37,631 bases of DNA, from contig BMAT01004892.1 in the NCBI GenBank assembly GCA_019649035.1, positions 162,435-200,065 on the forward strand. Reading direction: 5' to 3'. The stretch's first letter is position 1. Each line of letters starts with the position of its first letter. The notes beneath the pieces are model-generated. The model ran no database searches, was not told the origin of the DNA, and saw only the letters and a program-made list of their open reading frames with translations. The position numbers were made by a program, and so were the translations under genes. Of the stretch, positions 19,335-29,779 are shown piece by piece. Source of the DNA: Elysia marginata. Lineage: Eukaryota > Mollusca > Gastropoda > Plakobranchidae.

Positions 19335-19535
19335 GTGTGAGGCAACCAGGGTAAATCAGACACAAGTCGGAATTTTGAATTCGAGTTATAACCATTCTCT
19401 AAATACGTTTTATATCTGGAATTATTTCGTTTAGAAGAGAATGAAAATAGTTTACTATATAGCCAAATATTATATTTAAAGAGCTCGAGTTCAAAATTTG
19501 TCTGATCGACTTGTGACGGATTTACCTCGTATTAC
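19335..19535. mobile_element. Palindromic fold-back element (MITE-like)
   Basis: The left arm contains GGTAAATCAGACACAAGTCG, then AATTTTGAATTCGAG, then CTCTAAATA. The reverse complement of the right arm contains GGTAAATCCGTCACAAGTCG, then AAATTTTGAACTCGAG, then CTCTTTAAATA. The arms are about 60 bp with a spacer of about 70 bp. A related arm occurs at 598-645. No coding capacity. Confidence 0.6.
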
Positions 19536-21235
19536 TTTGTCCATTGTCTCTATTAACAAAGAGCCATTTCACGGTGTCACAGCTTTAAAAATCGACTCTC
19601 ATCGCCATGTATTTATTGTGTTGTTACTGAATATTTTGTGATTTTATTCCTTATGTGCAGGCAAGAAGGACATTTTACATTATTATGAAATCAAAGTAGG
19701 CCTATCTTAATTGTAAATTGCCCTGTGTGCTGGCACGTTGTTCTGTTTGCTATACATGTGCATGTATTAGGACGATGAGTACTATCACATAGACCTTATT
19801 TTTGTTTTGTTTGTTCTATCAAACAATAATTGAGAGCCTGATCACATTTGATGTGACATGCTGAAGAAGCAACGCACAGGAAAGTAAGCCACCCAAAATA
19901 AGTAGACTAATAGCAACAAGCGAGATCAGAAAATCGCAAAAAATGCTAAAATTTTCTACCATTTTAAATTGCCAAATACACGTAGGCCTTTACACTTAAT
20001 TACCAGCTAATCCCTTAAATCCTTGAAACCTATATCCATTAAATGTAAATGATAACGATATGGAAGATCATTTTATGTTATGAAATATTCATTTATATTA
20101 TATGACATATGGTGTATATGTTGAATGTGACATTATTTGGTAGTCTTTTAATGTACATGTACATGTATCTGTAAAATCATATTGTTGCTGTAAACATAAC
20201 AAGTAGCCTGTACAGGACAATAAAGAAACTTGGATCTTGAATCATGAACAAACACAAAACCTTTGTGCTTCTCATCGAGACTCCCATTTCTAGGTGACTG
20301 AGTGCATGCATGGTTTTTATGGTTTTCCTACAGTTGAGGTGTTGTAGTATAATTATTGTATTTGTAATATTTTTACATTTTTTACCATAGCGCTTACTAA
20401 ATAAAATGATAAAAAAAACTCGTGATTTTTTTACGTGCATCATGAAAAATGTCAGGTAAGTTATTAATGTTATCATCACCATCACATCATCACAAGGTTG
20501 TGTCCCTGCATTGCAGGAAAATTTAATAGTCCTACTCTTCCATCTTTTTGTCTCGGGCTTCCGTATGCCAGAACGGTCATCTCTGTAGCACAATACTGGC
20601 CCTCCATCTCGTTCATTGTATGCCTCTTGACATCTTTCCATTTCGTGGTTTTACACTCAATTTCTCGTTTCGTCTTAACCATAGCCTACCCATTTTTATT
20701 TTTCATTTATTCCGCTGCAGTTGTCTACAACTTTTTAAAATTTTGTTCCCTTTCTGATTTCTCAGCGTAGAACTTTGTCTTTCATTTTAATTCTTCCATC
20801 ATTTTTCTTTTTACTGCTCTTTGAGAAACTCTTAGTTGTTTTTTTTTCTTTTTTTTTTGGCGAGAGATTATGTTTGGCATTCTTCTTCATATCTAAATAG
20901 TAGAATGCACTGTTCATACCTTCATAGCAATGTTACTTGTGTTTTTAGAGAGATTGGCATACCATCGTCCATATTATTTTTGCCAGTTTCGCCCAAAGCA
21001 AAAACTGTCTTTTTAAGTAACAGCTGTCAATGTGCAATAGATCTTTTAGATATCATTGGTCGAGTCAAAATCGGCAAAATAATTATGCTATTTCTTACAT
21101 ACGAGCACCATTAGGTAAGTTTGTCGAATCGTTTGGAAAGAGTGAATCTAGATAAAAATTTCCGGAAACATTATCCTTTTGTGGGAATCTCCTCACAGCT
21201 AGATTTGACAATAATACATGTAGTTCAAAAGAATG
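19536..21235. other. Intergenic, no gene supported
   Basis: AT-rich, with an alternating ACATGTACATGTA word at 20153-20167. The region 20480-20690 is open on both strands and relatively GC-rich. Its minus-strand frame includes EMEGQYCATEMTVLAYGSP, which has the look of a degraded repeat-encoded protein, but I cannot assign it. Confidence 0.4.
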
Positions 21236-21640
21236 CGTAAAACGGACACATGTTCTACGCTATGTGTTCTTCTTTAATAAAGAAGCAATGCGAAGCCAGG
21301 AGATTAATCGTGCCCTGGTTTGACTTAGATTACAGATGATCCTACCTGTTCCTTCATACTGCCTAGACCTAGCCCCGTCAGACTTTCTCTTTGTTCCAAG
21401 TTTTAAGAAAAAAATCAAAATGAAACCATTGCACTGGTGATGACGAAGTTGAGGCTGGTGTGTGTAGTTAGTGCCGTGGGATTATTTGCCGACACGTTTT
21501 CAACATCTTATTCATTGTTGGTAGAGACGGTAACTGCTCGAAAAATTAAAGTGGCTAATTATAGAGCAGAAATCCTGAGCTTTAAATTCGTGTATAATTT
21601 TTCCATATGGACTGATAAGTTTTGAAACGATGGTTAAAAA
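21236..21640 (+). pseudogene. Mariner transposase C-terminal remnant
   Basis: Plus-strand frames around 21335-21420 give SYCLDLAPSDFLFVPSFKKK, corresponding to the mariner YSPDLAPSDFxLFPxLK block with the third catalytic Asp kept. Next come DDEVEA (21440-21455) and, after frame changes, ADTF and LVET fragments at the spacing expected of the mariner C-terminus. Several stops and frameshifts; no inverted repeats found. Confidence 0.6.
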
Positions 21641-22259
21641 GAGAGATTTTTCAGTCAGGCCTCGTAATAAAAGCATTTGCTTCCCCAAAATCTCAAGTTT
21701 ATTTTTGCTTTGATGAATTTAAAAGAGGCACGAAAAACCCAAAGATGGTTACCATCAGAGCAGACTTTGTTTGTGTTAAAAGTTAAGTGACTGCCACAAG
21801 ATCTATAATCGACAATGGTGCGTAAGGTGTCACTCGCTGTTGTAGTGTCATTAGATTGAACATTCACCACCAAGTGTAAGAAACACATGCATGACTGTCT
21901 GCACAGGCCCACAGGCTTTGAGCTCGGTGGTTGCCACGTTAACTCACAAACAAAAACAATGTGTTGGTTTTTGCAATATGTACTTAAATTTCAACGGTTT
22001 AACGAAGGTCAATATAGAAACTTAGAAGCCATCTAGATAGAAGAGCAAACAAGGATACAAGAAAATGACTCCTTCCTGGTTAGACTCGACTTCTGAGATT
22101 CAAGCTATCCTGCAAGTGTAGGTAAACATGTAGTGGTTAGTTTTTCAATTTCAAAAGACCGTAGTACGACTCCAACACAGACGCACAGCCACCTCAAATG
22201 AATGTATAAATCATTGCATATCAACAATTTCAAATTGTGAGAGAAAACGGTGTCCCGGG
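21641..22259. other. Intergenic, no gene seen
   Basis: AT-rich non-coding. The minus-strand open frame 21655-21912 shows no known domain. Confidence 0.45.
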
Positions 22260-22660
22260 ACAGGCACAAGAGGCATCATAACAAAGCTGGCACGCACACC
22301 TATCACCTATCATCTATCCCTTAGATTTGGGATCCGCCGGGGCGCAGTAGAGAATCTCCTAACCACACCTTTCCATTCCTCTCTATCTCCAGCTTGCCGT
22401 AAGGTGTTTCTCACCTCACCATTCTCTGATGTTGTCTTCCCAGCGTTTCTCTGACTCTATTTACGGTACCCTTCATGATGGTCTTGGCAAGGCCAGATAA
22501 GCGAGTAGTGAGACAATACCATTTCAGTTTCCGTTGCCGAACGATGGTCAGAAGGTCAACATGTGGTCCAATGGTAGTTCCAATTCTTCGTCTCATTTCC
22601 TCATTTGTGACAATCTCCTTATATGAGTATGCACTCAGCTATGGCGGTAGTGAAAATCTT
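22260..22660 (-). pseudogene. LINE endonuclease/reverse-transcriptase C-terminal remnant
   Basis: The minus-strand frame 22596-22411 reads RRRIGTTIGPHVDLLTIVRQ, then RKLKWYCLTTR, then SGLAKTIMKGTVN. This matches, from memory, the C-terminal tail (RRIGxxxGPHxxLLxxVxxRKLKWxGHVxR...GLAKTxLQGTV) of a widespread family of animal non-LTR retrotransposon proteins. Related sequence, more decayed, flanks it on both sides. The usual GHV is replaced by CLT. No start, no catalytic core. Confidence 0.75.
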
Positions 22661-25040
22661 GAGTAAAACGTAGGTCAAATTCTTTACCAACCTTAATACA
22701 CTCCCGTTCTGGTACCCTGTGAATTTTCTGCTTCCCCTTTGCCAAAGAAAATCTCCCTGGGGTGAAGTTTCAGGCACACGAACATGATGAAGATGCAATA
22801 AAAACGTACCATCAGAAAAATGGCAATATTGCTTTGACTCTTGTTCAACTTAAATAAAAGGATGAAGTGTTCAAACAAGCTAAAGTAGAGTACTTTGAAA
22901 AGCTGTGAACATTTGATGACAATAGCATTGTTCCTCCTACCCGTTTTCAGAAAAAACCTTTCCCTTCTACACGTTTAAAAAAAAATCTTTCTAGCGGACC
23001 TCGCTTATTTTGAAGCCTTTCGCAAAGTATTTTTTTTCCAGTTTTAGAAGGAAGTCCCAATAATTTGCATGTACTTGGCTATGTAAAATGTTACGTGATG
23101 GATAAATACTCTTTTGAAGCTCTCTTGCATGATACAGCTCACGTTGACTGCCCAATAGTTTTCTTCTTTGTTTAGTATACTGAATTTGTTTTAGGTTCCA
23201 AGTTCTTTTGTCATTAAAAATACTTTAATTATTTGTAATTAAAACTAAAACCTCATTCTTTGCATTTATTTTTCTTTCTAAAGTAGTGTTTTCTTTGTAT
23301 TCAAATAGACATTTCGCTAAAAACAGTTTCAGAATACAAAAACAGTTAAATAAAGATCAACACCTCTAATTGCTTATTTTTTGCATGTAATATATTGAGA
23401 CCTAAGGAGAGTTATTACCAAATATTCGGAGACTGACAAAAGGCATTAATGCGCTCAGCTGTAGTTTTGAGTTTTGTCAGGGTCTTTTTTTTGGTTGTTG
23501 TTTTCTTTTAACAACAAAAAAAAATACCTTTTTCAAATATAAATGCTATTTATTCAAGTTCTGTGCATATTTATTTGAGCTTTAATGTTTGAAGGAAAGA
23601 TGAAGATGCTGAATGCATTGATGGAAAAAATGTCGCGTTCAAATCGCATACATGCCTTTGTGCAGTCAACGCTAGTTATTGAATTCCTAATCGTTTAGGA
23701 GTACTATTATAGTGTATACAATGTGAACTTAGAGACTAGACGATCACACACACTTAAGATTTACCTCTTTATGGCACAAAACTGTAATACTTATTTTTAA
23801 CCCTTTGAACTTTTGCATATTTTCTCTTGCCATAAGCCATTCGGGATGAATGTTTGGTTGTTTTTTATATGCAATAAATGTACATGTAAATTTTTTGAAA
23901 CTCAATTTTGTTAAAATCTTGAATTTGACAAGCAAGGATAAAGAATGGTACATTCTCCTGTGGCTGTGTTGTTCTGAGAGGTAATTTATGTTACTTGTAA
24001 CTGCATTACTAAACTGTAAAAACAGCACTCGTTTTATGTTTTGGTTTATTGTACTTTGAACTTGATTGTATTTCAAACATGCATAATTCTCATTGTAAGA
24101 AATCTGGCGCTTTTTTGTTTGCTTTCATTTAAACATACATATTTCATCCTTTTGCTCTTCTTGTTGAGATTTACAGATTGATATTCTTTACTGTTTTGAC
24201 TTTATTAACAACGTTCTTGTTGCATATGTGAAAGGTTGCCACAAAATGAGCCTTATTGTGCTGATGGTCAGTTTCATTAATTTGTATTTTCTATCATATA
24301 GATTAAACTAACACTAACATTTTACTTGGCATAGTTTGAAAGTAAAGTTTTGATATAAGTCATCATTAACTGAAGAGCTGGAACTGAGAAATTTACTCCA
24401 GAGTTTTGTTTGTAAACTCTTTACATCCTTTTTCTGGGAACTTTTTTCTTCATTTCCTCATAAGTCGAGCTCCTTGATACCTTAAGTCTGGATATCATTA
24501 AGACACCAAAATACTTTTTTCCATTTCTTCAAACGGCATTTTAAAGAGCTTTTCAAATATGAATGAAAAACCACTGAATTTGAAAATGCCACATGTAGAC
24601 TCATTTTGTGAAAACCCTACATCAGGGATGCAAGCGGCTCATGCTCCAAGATTGAGATGTGAGTATGAGATTGGGAAATGAGGGCATTCAGAGAGGAGAA
24701 AAGAGAAGTCTGGACAGACTGAGAGGATCAGAAAGAGAGAGAAACAGAGAAAAGGATGAGAGAAAGAAAATATCTGATCTTGCTCACTTTGACACAGAAT
24801 CTTTCAACAGGCAAAGTTCTCTTTGTCCTAATATATCAAAAGTTAATTCATCAAATAACTGTAGTTGACTGGGGCCTTGGGTCTAGCTCTGCTTTGATGC
24901 AAAAGCTACTTTAGGTCGGGTTAAAATCATACAAAAGGCAAACATTTTTTGGCCAATTTTACTTTAGTTGAAGCCTACTTGAACCCACTGCTAACTGCGT
25001 GTGTTTTAAGTTTAATTATTCAGCCAATGAGCCATCCTGC
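22661..25040. other. Intergenic, no gene seen
   Basis: 2.4 kb of AT-rich sequence with short open frames only. A single hAT-like end word (CAGGGATGCAAGCGGC) occurs at 24626-24641, similar to the termini of the element at 28504-28900, without a visible partner. Confidence 0.45.
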
Positions 25041-25212
25041 TACAGTGGAAACCTCTACAATCAAAGTCTGATAATCCAAATTTTTCATAATTCGAAGTTT
25101 TCTGCACTTGAGGTTTCTATTTCCTCTTTGGTTTTGTTAGAATTTGAACTCATAATTCAAAGTTTGTAAGGCTCAATTCTCTTAATTCTGAATTTATATT
25201 GAGGCCTACAGT
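25041..25212. mobile_element. Candidate pogo/Tigger-type TIR fragment
   Basis: It begins TACAGTGGAAACCTCTACAA on a TA dinucleotide and continues with GATAATCC and ATAATTCGAAG words, the style of Tigger-like inverted repeats and of the element at 18370-18552. A right end cannot be fixed; 25212 is a guess. Confidence 0.35.
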
Positions 25213-28200
25213 AAGTTTTTCTTCTAATCCCAACCAGTTTTACATCTGCAAAGCATGAAAGTTTTAGGATAAACACTCAGTGCGCAAGTTGCTATCACAG
25301 AACCTAAACAGAGTTGTGTAAGGCCTATGGAATAACTTTGTTTTTGCATTTGTGCAAGGATGGGTTGAGAGAGGATACTTCTATAGAACTGAGAAGTGGC
25401 ATAATAAATATTATTTGCTTGAAGTTTTTCTTCATTCCCAAGGTATTCAAACTATGAGTAGGTACCCAAAACCAAAATTTTATATTATATATTACTACAA
25501 GTTAACATCATTCTATAGAACTTTGAGAGCTAAGAAAGAGGCAGAAAGAATCATGCAAATCGGATAACATTTAGAAAAGTTGTGGCTTGTTAAAATATGC
25601 AATTTTCCGTCAATTTTGCCTAAGAAAAAAACAACAACTCGGAAAGCCATGTTTGAGCTTATAATCAGTTTAATAAACAGTTACTCTATAGCCATGAAAC
25701 CATTTATAAATAAAGCCACCAAAATAGTAAGCAGGGCCAATTTTTTTCAGAATGCTTAAAATAAATTGATTTGCTTTTTTTGTCAAGCAAAAATGACCCG
25801 ATGTCATTTTTGCGAATTTTTTTATGAAAGGGAAAACAAGCACAATTTTATCAAACTTAAAAAAATCCTACAAAATCTATCATTTAAGCCTCATTCTTGA
25901 TGTTAACATTCCATGAATTACAGTAAGAAGCTCTACTAAACTGTATTAAAAAGAATAAGGCAAGACTCAAAGAAAAAGGCGAGGTTGAACTAGAAGCAAG
26001 CCAATTTTCTCTCTTTATGAGTAAAGGGAGATAATTTACAACTTTCCTTTATCAAGGACTAAAACTTTAATTCTTTCGTTTTTATTTATAAAGGTACCAT
26101 TTTCATCTACTGTAATACAAAGTAAGTTTGCAAAAACATATTTTGACATTAAAAAAGGTAATTTGAAAGAAAAAAATTATTTAAATGCTGTTGGCACTTT
26201 TTTTTTATTGATTTTAAAGCACATGCTTACTGAAAATTGCATCTAGGCCTGACACAATATACTTTGAAAATCCTGACTTAGTTTGAAAACAGAGAGCCAC
26301 AACGTGTCGTTTAGGCGGTTGAATACCATTTTCTTTCGGCATGTGGTAAAGAGAAAGTTCTGCTTTGTATATAGTGATACGGGACTAGAGAAAATCATCA
26401 AATTTTCATTACTTTTTGCTGTTTTTTCACATTCAATTCAAAATTTAATGTTTCCTCGCTTCAACAAACTAGTCTCATACACCAATAAAAAGGCCATCCT
26501 TTTTTGCATCTAATGGGACTAGTTTTAGAGCTGTGACTAAATTCGACACACTGTGTCGAGCTTTTGAGAAAACAAACTACTTATATTTTTTGCGTCGGCA
26601 GCCGGACCAACACAGTTTACACACAATTTTCATAGCTCAAAAACACAATAACAAAAGTATGTTTTCCAAAACTTGTTATGCTATTAGAAAGAGCTTGAAA
26701 AAAAAACATTTTAATGGTATAAGTTTGATAGGCCTGCTTTTGATAAAAGAATTACAGCAGTTGAATAAAGTTAGCTAATTTAACCCCCCCCCCCCCCTTC
26801 CCGCTGATAGACTCTCAAAGAGGGTTTTGGGTACCCAGTATGAGGTCTCACTGTGTATTCACTGCACAGATCCATAAATTTTGAAGAAGTTGACTTCCGC
26901 TCCCTAATGATTGCCCCAATCAAATTTGAAAAGACAATGACCTTTTTGCAGGAAAAAGAAAGTAGGTAGTTGCACACTTTGTTATTCATGTTTCTCAATT
27001 AATGAAAGAGTTTACTGATAACTTTTCCAAATTATTTAGACTTGAGTGAACTACACAAACTGACAAACATAAAATCTTACGACGCTTTAACAAATTCAAC
27101 AAACAGAGGATTGTAGGCATCATTTTTTTTTATTTCACAACAATGCAGATCGTTTGATCAAAATACAAGGCAATGCAAAGAATAAAGAAGAATCACGTGA
27201 CAATTCTTGATAAAAATTTAATTGCATGCATTAAAAATATACATCATTGACAATATTATCATAAAATAAAATTTTTTAAATTTTCATTAATTAGATGTAA
27301 ACTCAGTGTTTGTGCTCCATCTGAAGCCTGGTTTTATTTTACAATACAGATAAACTAAAATTTTAAAGACAGCATTTCAAGTGATAAATTGCGTAATAGA
27401 AAATTTATATTTTGCACTTGCAGTTCCGTAATGACTGGGTGGTGAATTCAACCAACACACCCTAGCCAGTCGCTGTCTTTTTTTTTTTTAAATTACATTT
27501 CATGTAGTCAATGCAGCAATAGTAGTACATTACAACAGTACAGTAGTATACTAGCAAGAGTAGTAAACCAATGGTAAAAGTAGTACATGTACTTATATGA
27601 ATAATAACAACAGCAGCAGCACCTGTTGGAGCAACAGTACCAGCAGTCGATGTAAGCGCACCTTGACAATGATGTGTGAGAAGCTACATAGTCCCTTTTG
27701 TTCAAGATCACCTTGAGAATATGAATCAGCCAGTTGTGCAGGGAAGCAGTGACACAATGCACCATGAAAAAGCTCTCACGTTGAACTACTACTTTAAGGC
27801 TAAAGGCAAAAATAACAGAGCAAGCAAAATTATGTCCCTCAACATCACTAGTTCAACTAAAATGATCTCACAGTGAACATCCTCTTAAAGCAAATGGATG
27901 AAAAGACACCAAGATAAAAAAAAAAAAAACTAAATAAACAAAAACCAAACAATAAAACAGCGCATAGACATAAATAACCCACATAACCAAAAACAAAACA
28001 AAAAACCTCCTTGATTATCTGGTGGGCTGCTCTCTTTATAAATACATCATAATATTACAGATCTTTGAAGCTGTACCTTCAAGTACAGTTAAATACAGTG
28101 ATGGACCTTCATAACTTCTACCACACTTCCTGCGAATGAAAGATTTCTTCTCTACAATGTATTAGAAGTAAAGATCTTGACCTAAATGCTGAACTCTACA

Positions 28201-28495
28201 AAAACTACAGTGAAAATAAAAAAAAAGGACAGATGTAAACTTGGCATGGCAATCAAATCAGGCACTGACATTCAAAAATGCTAACCACCATTAAAAATTC
28301 AGAATTAAATGATACAGCTAATCCCATAGAGTGTTCTCACTTCATATTGCTTTGCCTACTTCACAAAGACCTTGGTCTAAATAAACCTGTACTTTCTAAA
28401 ATTTACAATGTGTGTAGCGTTCCCACAAAATGAGTCTACTTGCAGTGTTGGTCATTTTAGAGCGCTTGGTCAAAGATTTACTCAAAATTGTTTTT
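25213..28495. other. Intergenic or distal DLG5 3' UTR, no gene seen
   Basis: AT-rich. A run of 15 C lies at 26783-26797. A, T and CAG-type low-complexity stretches occur at 27480-27640. Candidate minus-strand AATAAA signals lie near 27126-27131 and 27333-27338. None of the short open frames shows a motif. Confidence 0.4.
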
Positions 28496-28908
28496 GTATA
28501 GTTAAGGGATGCAAGCAGCTTGCAAACAAAAAGCAGGAAAATTCCAAAGGTCCTAAAGTACATGTACATTGCCTGGTATTAATACCTCTACTCCATAACT
28601 CCCAATTTGAAATCTTTGATGAATTCGTACAAAACATCACTGAATCCAAAACAGCTATAAAAGAATTCCTTTCTTACAGCTCTTTCCTAACAACTTTAAC
28701 TAAATAAATTTTTTGCAATGATCTGTTTCTCAATTTAGTATAGAAAAATGATGATGCCATATTGGTATAGCTCTAAAAAAGTAAACTTTGAAATTTGAAA
28801 AGTTAAGTTTCTACTTCTAGACTTTCCTGCTTTTTACAAGCTGAAAAAAAAAAGAAAAAATCGGAATTCCTGGAAAAATTGGAAAACTTGCATCCCTGTA
28901 GTATAGTT
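28496..28908. mobile_element. hAT-like non-autonomous element with 8-bp target-site duplication
   Basis: The octamer GTATAGTT occurs at 28496-28503 and again at 28901-28908. Between them, the left end AAGGGATGCAAGC and the reverse complement of the right end TACAGGGATGCAAG form short inverted repeats, followed inside by GGAAAATTCC/GGAATTCC-like words. An 8-bp duplication and a short CAGGGATGCAA-type terminus are hallmarks of hAT transposons. The interior (397 bp) has no transposase. The left terminus seems to have lost about two bases. Confidence 0.7.
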
Positions 28909-29559
28909 TAAAAGTTTCTGATGTTTTTCATCATATCCTCTTTTGAGACAATAAAAAAATAATTTTTAATGTGCTTTAGGGGTTGTTTAAACACGATATC
29001 CCTTTTTGGCTTCAACAATACAAAAACTTGAAGTCCAATTGTCTCCACTTTTTGAGAGCTAGGCCCCTTGGATTCCTTGTCTTTCAAGTGTCCTAACTGA
29101 GAACCTAATAAAGATATTCAAATGATTTTTTCACCATTATTCTTAAAGAGCTTTTGAAGGCCTTTCCAATTACGTATATAACCCCACATCACAAAATTTC
29201 GCATGAGAACTTGTTTTGTGGGAAAATACACATATACTATTTTTGGCTGGATCAGAGTTCAACTAACAGCACCAGCACAGCTACTTTAAACTCATTGAAG
29301 ACTTGCCAGTCACCTGTATTCAGCATCTTTGCAAGCTTATAAGACACACTTGACAAGGGTTTCTTAAGTTTTGAAAAATTTGGGGGGTTTTCTTGCTATA
29401 CATACTGAAGAGCTTGTGCAACCAAAAAAATCCTAAAACTTGTTAGCAATCGTGTTTGTTGTACCTCTAAAGCTCATTCAACTGGTGGACACAAGTCCAC
29501 CCTAAATGAGCAAAACAAGTGAAATACAACAAAAAAAAAAAAAATCAAGTTACACTTAT

Positions 29560-29565
29560 TTTAAT
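29560..29565 (-). terminator. Candidate polyadenylation signal of DLG5-like gene
   Basis: On the minus strand ATTAAA starts about 100 bases after the DLG5-like stop codon. It is followed by a long T run and a GTTGT-rich stretch, the usual layout of a cleavage site. Signals further down (near 27335) would give a much longer 3' UTR. Confidence 0.3.
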
Positions 29566-29663
29566 CAGATGACTATGCCATAGGTTAAAAGGAGAAGAAA
29601 ACTTGAATTAGCATAACTGCCTTTTATGCATCACTGCTTTCACTATGATCCCAGTTAGGATGT

Positions 29664-29779
29664 TCAGATCAACTCTTGCTGATTGTTTGCCGTAACCCAG
29701 ATAGCTTTTGTTTGCTCTGCTGCTATGAAATTTTTTATATGCATGCACATCTCTGCCAAGTTGCCACCTTGTACGATAC
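29664..29779 (-). CDS. DLG5: Last coding exon and C-terminus
   Basis: Minus-strand acceptor CTACTTTCTTACAG. 37 codons then TGA. It encodes GIVQGGNLAEMCMHIKNFI and AAEQTKAIWV, then a short divergent tail (TANNQQELI). Vertebrate DLG5 ends at nearly the same point (VLWIP plus a few residues). A longer open frame covers the same DNA in another frame and is not real. Confidence 0.92.

Noticed and set aside
20177-20682. Minus-strand open frames of 154 and 66 codons
   Set aside because: No known domain; the two frames overlap and the longer one turns into AT-rich low-complexity sequence. A degraded repeat is possible but not shown.
28408-28707. A 99-codon plus-strand protein
   Set aside because: It crosses the target-site duplication and left end of the hAT-like element and has no motif.
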